From assembly GCF_000626715.1 (NCBI RefSeq), contig NZ_AQRA01000010.1:124001-188000 (forward strand): a stretch of DNA of 64,000 nucleotides, in the 5' to 3' direction. The notes under the pieces were generated by a model. The model was given only the letters and a program-made list of their open reading frames with translations, did no database searches and had not been told where the DNA came from. Positions 21,081 through 30,640 of the stretch are shown here, piece after piece. The stretch's first letter is position 1. Every line of letters begins with the position of its first letter. The stretch comes from Aquimarina atlantica. GTDB lineage: Bacteria; Bacteroidota; Bacteroidia; Flavobacteriales; Flavobacteriaceae. The position numbers and the translations under genes were made by a program.

Positions 21081-22001
21081 TTATTTCAAACTATTACGAA
21101 GTTTGACTAAACTTTGTTCTCTAAATGTAAAATCCTCCAAAGTTCTTGTCGTTAAAAAATCATCAGAAACCTCCTGATCAAAAGCCACAGAAGTCATATT
21201 CATAATACTGATGTTACGAGTAGCAAGGTTATTCATTGTTAATTTTCTTGCCATCCAGATATTATCAATTTTTTCAACTTTTGACATTGTCAACTGTTTA
21301 TAGAGTTTTCCTTTGACATACAGTTTTTTCTTTAAGCTAATGTATCTTTCTTTATCTATCCACGATATTGTTTTACTATATTTTGATTTTTTTATTTTTG
21401 TTTCTGTTGGGGTATATTCAATAACCCAGACTTCGCGCCCTTTATAGTTTTCTTCCTTCAAAATCTTGTAGTTATATTCATCAATTTTCAGGTCTTCCAT
21501 ATCTTCAAGGGAAAATTCTGAACCAAAAAAACTTCCACTATTATCATTACTGCCTTTGCTTGATGCCAGGCGTTTTACTTTACTTAATTCAGGAAAATAA
21601 ATCCAACTATCATTATCTTTACCTAATTCTCCATATTCATACGTCAACATTCCTACTCCTTTTTCTTTTTTAGGCTCAATTATTATAGAAATTGATCGAC
21701 TATCTTGATTGCTATTTCCATAGTTTTTAGCAACACTCTCCAATAATTTATTTCTTGCTTCTTCGGTACATACTATCCTTTTATTGGACACTGTATATTT
21801 ACAAGTAGATAGTTTTATTCTCTGTACAGACGTGTTAAAAGATTCTTTGGCCACTTTGTGTACCTTTAGCATAATATCCTTTGCCGACTTAGTTGGCAAC
21901 TGCATTTTTGAAAATGACGATGTTAAGGCCATTGTAACTACAAGTAATACAATCTGTTTTTTTTTCATTATTTTCTTATTTAAGTTTAAAAGTTTTAACA
22001 A
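21081..22001 (-). CDS. LolA-like outer-membrane lipoprotein-sorting family protein
   Basis: A 306-aa secreted protein. After a short basic stretch there is a signal peptide (KKKQIVLLVVTMALTSSFS); an internal Met at residue 12 or 13 may be the true start. The mature part has the features of the LolA_like family that accompanies RND/MMPL exporters: RSISIIIEPKKEKGVGMLTY, DSWIYFPELSKVKRLAS, DLKIDEYNYKIL and DNIWMARKLTM. It lies 209 bp downstream of the MMPL gene on the same strand. MMPL-LolA pairs move lipidic molecules across the periplasm (family knowledge), so I infer that it receives the exported product in the periplasm. Confidence 0.8.
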   Translation of the reverse strand: MLKLLNLNKKIMKKKQIVLLVVTMALTSSFSKMQLPTKSAKDIMLKVHKVAKESFNTSVQRIKLSTCKYTVSNKRIVCTEEARNKLLESVAKNYGNSNQDSRSISIIIEPKKEKGVGMLTYEYGELGKDNDSWIYFPELSKVKRLASSKGSNDNSGSFFGSEFSLEDMEDLKIDEYNYKILKEENYKGREVWVIEYTPTETKIKKSKYSKTISWIDKERYISLKKKLYVKGKLYKQLTMSKVEKIDNIWMARKLTMNNLATRNISIMNMTSVAFDQEVSDDFLTTRTLEDFTFREQSLVKLRNSLK

Positions 22002-22210
22002 GAAACAATATCACTACTACCCAATGCATATTAAATACATTTTAATATAACCATATCAAATTCAAAGGGTTAAGATATAATAGATTTTGATTTCTTTATG
22101 AAAAGTCTAAAGTGATTTTATTATATGACCAACAAACACAAAATGATTGCAAAAACGAAGAAAATATATATGCCTGTCTCGCCAACAAGCAAGTATTTTG
22201 TTTTCTCATC

Positions 22211-24790
22211 TTATTTGTGCATTGCCATTTTTCTTTGAAGTTTTGGTTTCCTTTTCCTTTGAAATTTTGGTTTAAACACTAAGATCAAAGCTGGCAATAG
22301 GAAAAGGTCACACATTAAAGCCGAAAAAATTGCGATGGAACCAAATTTTCCTACATTAGCGGTTCCTTCCATCGCCGAAAAAGATAATATCCCAAAGCCT
22401 AATCCTAAAATCAAACTAGTAAACGTAACAGCCTGTCCCACTTCTTTTACTGTATGGTACAAAGCTTTTTTTATATCTCCATCCTTCATTACCATATCAC
22501 GATAATGACTTATAAAATGAACCGTATCATCTACAGAAATACCAACTACTACCGGAAGTAACAACAATATATCTACATCTACAGATCGCCCTGTTAACCC
22601 TAACAACCCTAAAGTTAACATTGATGGAATAAGATTAGGAATAATTGCTATCAAACCTCCTTGCATGGATCCAAAAACAAAAATCAACACTATAGTTACG
22701 ACAATCAGAACCATGATAATATCCTGTAAACCATTACTTGCGATCACCTGTACAAATCTCATATTCATAGGTAACGCTCCTGTTATAGATACTTTGGTGT
22801 CGGGATATTGTTGTTTGAGTATCGTTACGGCCTCATCAATATCCTTTTGCATATTAGCATATACATCAAGGTATTTAAGAGAACCCACATTATATAATTG
22901 TACAGAAATATGTGACTTACTATAATTATCTGAAACTTGTTTTCTTCGATCTTCAGGATTTGCCAGGTTAAAAAGGAAAAGAGTTTGAGATAGAGCACTC
23001 TGGTTTTCTGGAATAGAATACATCTCTTCCCTCTCTTCATTCAATGTTTTATTGGCTTTTTTTACAACTTCTACTAGAGATGATGTCCTCACAACTACAT
23101 CTTCATATTTTCTTTCTAACTTTCTTTGCAATTCATCAATTGTATTCAGTACCGATGGATTTTCAAAAGCATTGGTTTTAGACAGATCTAAAAAAATCTC
23201 CATATTCAGACTTCCCATTAGTTTTTTATCAATAATCTCTGCAGATTCTCTGTAAGGGTTGCCTTCTACAAATTGGTTGGCAATGTTTGTATCTACCTTA
23301 AGTATAGTTACACCATAAATGTTTATTCCTAAAACTAATAGAAACAACAAAATAATACTGATAGGGTTCTTTTGTACCAATGATAATACATTGCCCATTT
23401 TTTTTTGCAGGAACAGAGAAAAATTAGGTAAATATTTATTTGTTGATAATCTGAATTTCTTTTTTTGCAGTGTACTATCTCTTCCTGGTGCCCATACATC
23501 AAGTAACAAGGGCAAAAAGAAAATGGTAAGAATACAAGCAAAAGCGACCCCTGCAGCTGACATTATACCGAAAACCTGAATACGAGGAATTGGAATTAAA
23601 AAACAAGCCAGCATACCAATTATATTAGTAAACGCGGTCAATACAATTGCTTTATTAGTTGATTTAAACACTTTTTGTATGGATTCTTTTCGGTCGTTTC
23701 CCTGATTTCTGAAATATACATAGCCCGAAAATATATGTGCGGCATCACATACTCCAACAGTTAGGATCAGCATAATCGTTAGCATTAGAAAAACTGTGAC
23801 TTCTACCTCTAACCAACCTGCCAAACCAATTACCCAAACAGCACTTATTATAACTATGATAAGTGACCAGGCCACAGCACTAAACGAACGAATAAAAAAC
23901 CACAGTAATAATGATATTATTAATAAAAGTCCTAAATAAATAGGGCCTGCTTCATTCATAGCTATTGATTGCTGTTCATAAGCAAGAGGTGCATTTCCTA
24001 CCGCATAATATTGTAAATGATTCTTATATTCAGGTTTATTAAGGATGGTATTTATTTCTTCCATCAAAGGAACCAATTCGCTTAAATCTGCTCGTTTAAA
24101 ACGAACCCTTTCTTCACTTTTTTGGATTTCACTCATATCTGCAACAATCATTTCATCCATATCAATTGCATCTTCATCCCCTTCTTCTATAGCGACATCT
24201 GATTCTTCCTCTAAGCGTTCGGTACCAAAATCAGTTTGAATAAGCATTCCTCCATATTTCATATCCTTTGAAAAGAAAAGTAATGGAAAAGACTTTTGAG
24301 ATAGTGCTAGTTTACGAACCTTTTCAATCTCTTCCTGTGTAGTTGGAATATTATCACCTATAAGTTTTTGAGAAACCAACACATCACCTTCAGCTTTTAA
24401 AACAGAGGCATTTACAAGGGTATTGACCTTAACAATATGTTTTAATATTGTTGAATCATCTTTATGTTTTGCATCGAGAATATCCTGACGAATTTTCTTA
24501 ATTACCTCTAATGATTTTGAAGAAAACACATCTCCATCAATAGGTTTATATCCTATATAAACTCCTTCATTACTTCCAAATTCTGCTTTAAACTCATCCA
24601 TTGCAATTAATACCGGATCATCATCTGGAAACCATCCTTCGATGGTCATATCAAATTTAGTTTTAGGTATTCCAAGCATTGTAAATACAGTAATAGCTAT
24701 AAAAGCTAACCAGATCATCAGTCTTTTCTTTCGAACTATATTAGTAGTGTTTTCAAGAAAGTGAGTTATGGATTTAGAGATATTGACCAT
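22211..24790 (-). CDS. MMPL/RND-family exporter
   Basis: An 859-aa inner-membrane protein with duplicated RND topology: one N-terminal helix (about residues 22-42), a large periplasmic domain, a helix bundle (about 280-440), a second periplasmic domain (about 500-690) and a second bundle (about 695-845). The motif VGICDAAHIFSG-type loop (VGVCDAAHIF) and its partner VGISVDDTVHFISHY match the proton-relay regions of hopanoid/lipid-type MMPL proteins (HpnN-like). The cytoplasmic tail is basic. With the adjacent LolA-like gene it probably exports the PKS product or a conjugated lipid to the outer envelope. Confidence 0.85.
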   Translation of the reverse strand: MVNISKSITHFLENTTNIVRKKRLMIWLAFIAITVFTMLGIPKTKFDMTIEGWFPDDDPVLIAMDEFKAEFGSNEGVYIGYKPIDGDVFSSKSLEVIKKIRQDILDAKHKDDSTILKHIVKVNTLVNASVLKAEGDVLVSQKLIGDNIPTTQEEIEKVRKLALSQKSFPLLFFSKDMKYGGMLIQTDFGTERLEEESDVAIEEGDEDAIDMDEMIVADMSEIQKSEERVRFKRADLSELVPLMEEINTILNKPEYKNHLQYYAVGNAPLAYEQQSIAMNEAGPIYLGLLLIISLLLWFFIRSFSAVAWSLIIVIISAVWVIGLAGWLEVEVTVFLMLTIMLILTVGVCDAAHIFSGYVYFRNQGNDRKESIQKVFKSTNKAIVLTAFTNIIGMLACFLIPIPRIQVFGIMSAAGVAFACILTIFFLPLLLDVWAPGRDSTLQKKKFRLSTNKYLPNFSLFLQKKMGNVLSLVQKNPISIILLFLLVLGINIYGVTILKVDTNIANQFVEGNPYRESAEIIDKKLMGSLNMEIFLDLSKTNAFENPSVLNTIDELQRKLERKYEDVVVRTSSLVEVVKKANKTLNEEREEMYSIPENQSALSQTLFLFNLANPEDRRKQVSDNYSKSHISVQLYNVGSLKYLDVYANMQKDIDEAVTILKQQYPDTKVSITGALPMNMRFVQVIASNGLQDIIMVLIVVTIVLIFVFGSMQGGLIAIIPNLIPSMLTLGLLGLTGRSVDVDILLLLPVVVGISVDDTVHFISHYRDMVMKDGDIKKALYHTVKEVGQAVTFTSLILGLGFGILSFSAMEGTANVGKFGSIAIFSALMCDLFLLPALILVFKPKFQRKRKPKLQRKMAMHK

Positions 24791-25127
24791 AGTTATGTTT
24801 TATTACATTCTTTAATAATAACCGTTTAATTATTTAATATTCTTGTAGATTATTCTTGCTTTATCATTGGGTGCTCTTCTTAGGATCTAGCTATTTGTTC
24901 TAAGTCTTCACCCAATTATCATTGGTTTCTAGGTTTTACGCTGCTATCTTCTAATACATTTTCATCAAGCCATTTATAAAAAATAAATCGATATCCTGAT
25001 ATCCTAAAATCTCATTTAAAACTAATATGAATGGATAAGGGTAAACAAATCATTTTTTAACAGAAAAAGTTCTCGAGACTAAACTGTACCCAGAGTAAAG
25101 CTACAGGGGGTATTTTGATGGCTTCAT
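24791..25127. other. Intergenic gap inside the PKS locus
   Basis: These 337 bp separate PKS C from the MMPL gene. I see no ORF, no strong hairpin with a T-run and no TAnnTTTG box on the minus strand. A near-palindrome centred on CTCGAG lies at 25068-25080. Whether the exporter block is co-transcribed with the upstream PKS genes cannot be decided from this. Confidence 0.4.
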
Positions 25128-28100
25128 TTATTTTTGGGCAGATAATTTTTTGGGTATAGTTCTATTGAAAAAAGTATTAATCTTTTTAGCTATTTTTTTA
25201 CTATTATCTCTGTCTATAATAGAAAAGTGATTTGCTTTAATTGAATATATATGAGCTGGTTTTTGTAATAATTCATTCCATCCATAATCTTCTGGAGCAT
25301 TTTTATATACCTCTGTATAACCTTCGGTTGCTTTAATGAGTATTACATCGATCTTTGATGGCAATCCTAAAGGCTTATATGAACGGCAATTTTTATCATT
25401 GACAAGAGCTGTATTGATACTTATAGCCAATTGTTCTTTTGGAAAATTGAATCCTAAATCTTTGATATTATTATAAAAATAGTCTATTATTTTATCTTCC
25501 GGAACCTTTTTTAGCTCTTCGACATCTATGTCTAATATTTGTCCGGATGAATTTATAAAAACTGCCTTAATACCTTCTACCAAGTCATCAAAAATATCAA
25601 TTGAAGGTTGCAATGGTGAAATAGTATCCAAAAGTATTAAAGAACTTACTTTTTCGTTGTTACTAAGTAATATTCTAGCCATTTCATAAGCAATTATCCC
25701 TCCATTTGAAAACCCTAATAGACGATATGGTCCCTTAGGCTTTACTTTTTTTATAGTAGCAATATTAAATTCTGCAATTTCTTTAACACTTTTAAAAGAT
25801 AATGCTTTCTTTCCGAGTCCAATTGCTTCTATACCATAAAAAGGTTGTTCTTTACCCAATGCATGAACTAGATGCTGTAATGGGATCATATTTCCATCAG
25901 CTCCAGGAACAGCAAAAATAGGTTCTTTTTCTCCTTTAACATTCATTGCAACCATATTGTCAAAACCTGCAGAATTAACCTTTTCTTCTTTTAATTCTGG
26001 GGAAGAATATTGTTTGAAAAATTGTTTTTTATCCTTTGTTACAAGCAGGTTTTCTATTTTTCCTGCATAGTTGTCGACCAAATATTCTGTAAGTTTTTGT
26101 ATATCTGAGTAATCAAACAAAATAGCTGGTGATATGCTTATATGAAGTAAATCGTTTATTTGAGCGATCATTGAAATTAAACCTATTGAACTCATTCCCA
26201 AATCAATAAAATTCTGATTATTTGCAATATCTAAAACAGATTTTTTGAGTTGTAAAGCTATTTCTTGTTTAAAAAATAAATCTATCTTTTCTTTTGGTTT
26301 CATAGAACTCTTTTCAGAGGCATCTTTAGACATAAAGAAAAACCATTTAGGCTGCTTTGAAGTAGTATGAAGTTTTTCTTTATCATCAGGAATAGATTCT
26401 TGCATCTTATTATCCTTTGATTGATCGTTCTTATCAAAATCAACCCAATATTTTTCTTTTTCAAAAGGGTACTCTGGTAAAGATACGGAGCACACTTCTT
26501 TATCTTTCCAAGCTATCGCCCAATCTATAGGAAGGCCACAAATCCATAATTGCGCTAATTGTTCCCATTGCGCAGTATGCAGGTTCTGCTCAATCATTGA
26601 AGACATAACACTTTGTGTTAGAGCATTGATTATTCTATTTTCTTTAATTAAATTAATGTTTCCATAAAAAACCCCTTCTTTTTCTAATGATATTTCTTTA
26701 CCATTAGCCTGTTTGATCATTGTAAGTTTTTCGGATAACTCTTTATAGGATGTTGCCAAAATAGCTAATCTTTCATCCATTACCTGACGTCCTGTCTGTA
26801 GTGTATAAATCATATCACCAAAAAGCTCCTCATCGGCTGTGGATATAAAATCTATATATTTCAGAACATATTTATCCAGACTACTACGATTCTTTGCAGA
26901 AAGAATAAATAATTGTGGTTCTGTCTTGCTTTCTTTAATATCGTTAGAAACCTTCCTATTATATTCTTCCATTAGAATATGAACATTAACTCCACTATCT
27001 GAAAAGGAATTAACCCCCGCTCTTATTGGGGAACTATCTTTTCGTATTGATTCGAATGGGATATCAGAATCTGCAATATAAAGTGGATGAGATGAATCTT
27101 GAATATCAATGAATGAGCTGGTTTTGTTTTTTGATATCGTTGCCGGAAATTTTTTGTTATATAATGATAATGATAGTTTAATAAGACTAACCAATCCACT
27201 TACAGATTCAAGGTGACCTATATTTCCTTTTGCACTACCCAAAGCGCATTTCTTTTCTTTTGACTCATTATCTTTAAATACTTTTTTGATCCCTTCATAT
27301 TCAAAAGAATCTCCCCATTTTGTGGCATAACCATCAACTTCAATATAATCTATCGTTTCTGGTTTTATTGAAGCTTTTTTATAACATTCTTTAATAACAT
27401 CTGTAAACGACTCTACTTTAATTTCTTGTAAAAACCTGGCATTACCTCTATTTTTTTGATGACTATTCTTAATAACCCCATAGATTCTATTATTATCTCT
27501 TTCTGCCTCATCAAGTCTTTTTAAGACTACTGAAGCAGCTCCTTCTCCTCTTGTAAATCCATTAGCGTTCTCATCAAAAACAGCACAAGTCCCATTAGGT
27601 GATAACATTCCAATTTTTGATAAGGAAATATAATCTTCTGCAAATAGGTTTAAAGATACACCTCCCACAACTGCCACATCACTTTCCCTATTAAGTAAGG
27701 AGTAATACGCTCTGTTGATGGCAACCGCAGATCCTGCACAATTCATATTAATACACTCACTCGGACCTAAAAAATCAAAAACAAATGAAATTCTATTTGC
27801 CAAATAATAAGATGGACTTGAAGAAGAAAAAACTAAAAACTCTGGATCAACTCCTTTGATATTATTTTTGTTATCTCTTAGATAATTCTCATACTCTGCA
27901 TATTCATAACTCATAAAAACACCAGTATTAGATCCTTTGAGTTTATCGATATCCATTCCCGCATCTTGAAATGCTTTATATACTTCCTGAATGAGCAGTC
28001 GTTCTTGAGGATCCATAAAGATTGCTTCTTCTGGTTTTATATTAAAAAAACCAGGATCAAAACATTTCACATCCTTTATCAACGCTCCCCATTTTGATAT

Positions 28101-28874
28101 AGTTGTATTTGGTGTAGTTGATTTATTATAGAAGTCTTTCCAATTCCATCTTGACTCTGGAATTTCCTGAATACTATTCTTTTTATTAATTAAATTATTC
28201 CAAAACATCTGTGTATTTGGCGCATCAGGAAAATTACAGCTTATACCTACAATAGCAATATCATGATTTTCTTTGAAAGAAGAATCTATTTTCTGGCTTG
28301 AAATTTTAGATACCTGAGGTTTATTAATATCAATTTCTTTAAAAACATCAATATTGTTCGTTAAATCTTCATAATGATTTATTATCAGGCATTCTGCTAT
28401 CTCATCAATAGATTTGAAGTTTCTGTATGAAAGATCAATAGCATATTTTTGATTGATATAATTTAATACTCTTTGAAAAGGCCTGTTTTTTTTACGTCTC
28501 TTTTTACGTAATCTATCATTAATTTCTATAGAAGGCTTTTTTAAAGATATATCAGTATCATTAGACAAATTTTTTGGTAAAGACTCTTCCTCAACGATAT
28601 CTATTTCATCAATGTTTTCTTGCTTTTCATTTTTTACTTTCTCTATTATACCGGCCAAATCTCCTAGTGTATTTACTTCGGTAAACTGTGCCGGGGTAAC
28701 AGAAACGCTTAATTGATTTGTTAAATTTGTCATCAATTCCATAACGATGATAGAATCCATCCCGAAAGTTTCAAGATTTGAATCGGCATCAAACTTATCC
28801 GAAGGAATTTTCAAGGTTGATGCGACTATACTTTTTACTGCATCATAAATAGTTGTTTCTTCTACTGTTTCCAT
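25128..28874 (-). CDS. Terminal trans-AT PKS (PKS C): ACP, KS0, ACP, thioesterase
   Basis: A 1248-aa protein. Domains: ACP residues 5-80 (GMDSI, Ser41); a partial ACP-like segment 131-170 without the GxDS serine; KS 205-635; ACP about 860-940 (GMSSIGL); thioesterase about 975-1245 with GFSNGG nucleophile motif, LLDT and a C-terminal NHFSI histidine. The KS keeps a cysteine in an unusual setting (NMNCAGSAVA, Cys379). Its EAHGTGT motif is replaced by EVDGYAT, with Asp513 for the first catalytic His, while NIGHLES is kept. That is the pattern of non-elongating KS0 domains, which pass the chain on without condensation. The TE makes this the last protein of the line. It starts one base after the aminotransferase stop, so the two genes are translationally close. 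Its N-terminal ACP can complete the KS-DH end of PKS A. Confidence 0.9.
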   Translation of the reverse strand: METVEETTIYDAVKSIVASTLKIPSDKFDADSNLETFGMDSIIVMELMTNLTNQLSVSVTPAQFTEVNTLGDLAGIIEKVKNEKQENIDEIDIVEEESLPKNLSNDTDISLKKPSIEINDRLRKKRRKKNRPFQRVLNYINQKYAIDLSYRNFKSIDEIAECLIINHYEDLTNNIDVFKEIDINKPQVSKISSQKIDSSFKENHDIAIVGISCNFPDAPNTQMFWNNLINKKNSIQEIPESRWNWKDFYNKSTTPNTTISKWGALIKDVKCFDPGFFNIKPEEAIFMDPQERLLIQEVYKAFQDAGMDIDKLKGSNTGVFMSYEYAEYENYLRDNKNNIKGVDPEFLVFSSSSPSYYLANRISFVFDFLGPSECINMNCAGSAVAINRAYYSLLNRESDVAVVGGVSLNLFAEDYISLSKIGMLSPNGTCAVFDENANGFTRGEGAASVVLKRLDEAERDNNRIYGVIKNSHQKNRGNARFLQEIKVESFTDVIKECYKKASIKPETIDYIEVDGYATKWGDSFEYEGIKKVFKDNESKEKKCALGSAKGNIGHLESVSGLVSLIKLSLSLYNKKFPATISKNKTSSFIDIQDSSHPLYIADSDIPFESIRKDSSPIRAGVNSFSDSGVNVHILMEEYNRKVSNDIKESKTEPQLFILSAKNRSSLDKYVLKYIDFISTADEELFGDMIYTLQTGRQVMDERLAILATSYKELSEKLTMIKQANGKEISLEKEGVFYGNINLIKENRIINALTQSVMSSMIEQNLHTAQWEQLAQLWICGLPIDWAIAWKDKEVCSVSLPEYPFEKEKYWVDFDKNDQSKDNKMQESIPDDKEKLHTTSKQPKWFFFMSKDASEKSSMKPKEKIDLFFKQEIALQLKKSVLDIANNQNFIDLGMSSIGLISMIAQINDLLHISISPAILFDYSDIQKLTEYLVDNYAGKIENLLVTKDKKQFFKQYSSPELKEEKVNSAGFDNMVAMNVKGEKEPIFAVPGADGNMIPLQHLVHALGKEQPFYGIEAIGLGKKALSFKSVKEIAEFNIATIKKVKPKGPYRLLGFSNGGIIAYEMARILLSNNEKVSSLILLDTISPLQPSIDIFDDLVEGIKAVFINSSGQILDIDVEELKKVPEDKIIDYFYNNIKDLGFNFPKEQLAISINTALVNDKNCRSYKPLGLPSKIDVILIKATEGYTEVYKNAPEDYGWNELLQKPAHIYSIKANHFSIIDRDNSKKIAKKINTFFNRTIPKKLSAQK

Positions 28875-28875
28875 A

Positions 28876-30630
28876 CTAATACAATTCTTGTTCTTTAATC
28901 AGGTCACTAACAATAAGCTCTTTAAGCTTAGCCATTTGTTCGTCATTTATTTTCTTATCAACTTTCTTCTGAGTAGTAACTGATTCATTTTTTTTAAATG
29001 CTAGTTCATGAACTTTCTTTTCTTCTATTATCTCTTTTCTTTCTTCTTTCTTCTCATAAAAAAAACCTTCCTTAATTAGGGTTTTCAAACTATCTTTTAC
29101 TCCTTCAATTATCTTTTTGATATCATTATTTGTATGCGAAGTTGTTAAAAAACAGTTCCCTTGAATATTTGTTTCAATACCATTCATTCTCATCAAAATA
29201 AACATCAATGCTTCGGTTACTCCCCAAAAACTATCCAGATACCTAAACCGAAATAATGAGCCAAAATAATCGATTGTTATTGGTAGTCTATTTTCCAAAA
29301 AGAATGCCTTGAGCTCCTCTACCATATGTTTCGTTTTATCATTTAACTCACATAAGAAGCATTTACAATTATCATTATTACACTCCTGATCTTTAGATAG
29401 TTTTCTTTTTATTTCGGATAGTACAGCATGGCATGAGGCTATTTTTAATGGGTTTTGTGAATGTGTTCCCCCCATACTGGTTCGTTTTGATTTTGGCATT
29501 GAATCATCATTAAAATTCCACATCCCTCCGTCAATCAAATCCATGTATTTTGCTGACCCTGCGATTACCCCTGTTGGTAATCCTCCTCCTACTATTTTTC
29601 CATATGTTGCTAAATCGGGTTTAATATTAAATATCCCCTGAGCACCCTTGGGGGATACCCTAAATCCTGTAATCATTTCATCAAAAATTAGTGGTATTCC
29701 CTTCTCCAAGGTCAACTTTCGTAACTCTTTAAGAAATTCAATAGGTTTATTATAAATAAATCTGGATTGTACTGGTTCTACCAAAATACCTGCGAGTTCA
29801 TCAATATGGTCTTCAATTATGTCTAAAGCATTTTTATCACCATAATCTAACACAAGTATTTGTTCTGCAAATTCCTGCAACATTCCTGGACCGGCAGCAA
29901 AACTATTTCCTCCTTGGTCTTTTATTGCCATTACCGCATCAGATAATCCATGATAAGCTCCTTCAAAAAGTACTATCTTCTTTTTCTGTGTTGCAGCACG
30001 TGCTATCCTAACGGCAACCATTACAGATTCTGTTCCTGATTGTGTAAAAAGTACTCTCTCATGTCCCGTTATCTCACTAAAAAGTTTTGTTGTTTCAAAT
30101 ATTGCATTTGAATAACCTGCTAAGGGAATTCCCTGATCCATTGCCTTTTTTACAGCATCCAAAATGAACTTAGGCTTATGTCCAAAAATATTAACCCCCA
30201 TATCACCCGATATATCGATATACTTATTTCCATCGATATCATACACATAAGCACCTTCTGCATTTTCATAAGTAATTTGAAAATGTAATTCCTTAATTTC
30301 TTTAATTAAATGAAATGCTCTTCTTTGGTCAACAAAATATGATTGGTGTTCAATCACATTATTTTTTGATTTTGGAACAAAGTTTTCATAATCTAAAGCC
30401 AGTTTTTTTATAAACTCCCTTTGCTTATCACTTAAATCTCTTTGATCAAGTGGAGTTAGTGTTTTTTTTATAGTATAATCCTTCTTATTACCTGTTGATA
30501 ATTGATATCTAAGTTTGGATATCAATTCTTTTTGTTCAAACTCCTGTAAATTTTTAAAACTTTGAATTGCTTCCTTCTCATCAATTTCTTTTGAAACAAT
30601 TTTTTCGAATATATTATCAATTACTGTCAT
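28876..30630 (-). CDS. Class III PLP aminotransferase, glutamate-1-semialdehyde-mutase type, free-standing AMT of the PKS
   Basis: A 584-aa protein. Residues 95-520 form a fold-type I class III aminotransferase: QSGTESVMVAVRIAR, GAYHGLSDAV, FDEMITGFR (Asp317) and the PLP lysine in YGKIVGGGLP (Lys345). An N-terminal helix (DNIFEKIVSKEIDEKEAIQS) resembles the PKS B tail, and a highly charged C-terminal extension looks like a coiled-coil docking region. An insertion contains four cysteines spaced C-x4-C-x-C-x2-C (417, 422, 424, 427), perhaps a metal site. In PKS/NRPS systems AMT enzymes of this type convert ACP-bound beta-ketoacyl chains to beta-amines. It lies between PKS A and PKS C, exactly where the KR-less split module is completed, so I infer amination there. 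Confidence 0.85.
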   Translation of the reverse strand: MTVIDNIFEKIVSKEIDEKEAIQSFKNLQEFEQKELISKLRYQLSTGNKKDYTIKKTLTPLDQRDLSDKQREFIKKLALDYENFVPKSKNNVIEHQSYFVDQRRAFHLIKEIKELHFQITYENAEGAYVYDIDGNKYIDISGDMGVNIFGHKPKFILDAVKKAMDQGIPLAGYSNAIFETTKLFSEITGHERVLFTQSGTESVMVAVRIARAATQKKKIVLFEGAYHGLSDAVMAIKDQGGNSFAAGPGMLQEFAEQILVLDYGDKNALDIIEDHIDELAGILVEPVQSRFIYNKPIEFLKELRKLTLEKGIPLIFDEMITGFRVSPKGAQGIFNIKPDLATYGKIVGGGLPTGVIAGSAKYMDLIDGGMWNFNDDSMPKSKRTSMGGTHSQNPLKIASCHAVLSEIKRKLSKDQECNNDNCKCFLCELNDKTKHMVEELKAFFLENRLPITIDYFGSLFRFRYLDSFWGVTEALMFILMRMNGIETNIQGNCFLTTSHTNNDIKKIIEGVKDSLKTLIKEGFFYEKKEERKEIIEEKKVHELAFKKNESVTTQKKVDKKINDEQMAKLKELIVSDLIKEQELY

Positions 30631-30640
30631 TGTATTTTCT

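Noticed and set aside
28876..30630. Glutamate-1-semialdehyde aminomutase of heme synthesis
   Set aside because: The N- and C-terminal docking-like extensions, the cysteine insertion and the position between two PKS genes fit a PKS aminotransferase better than hemL.
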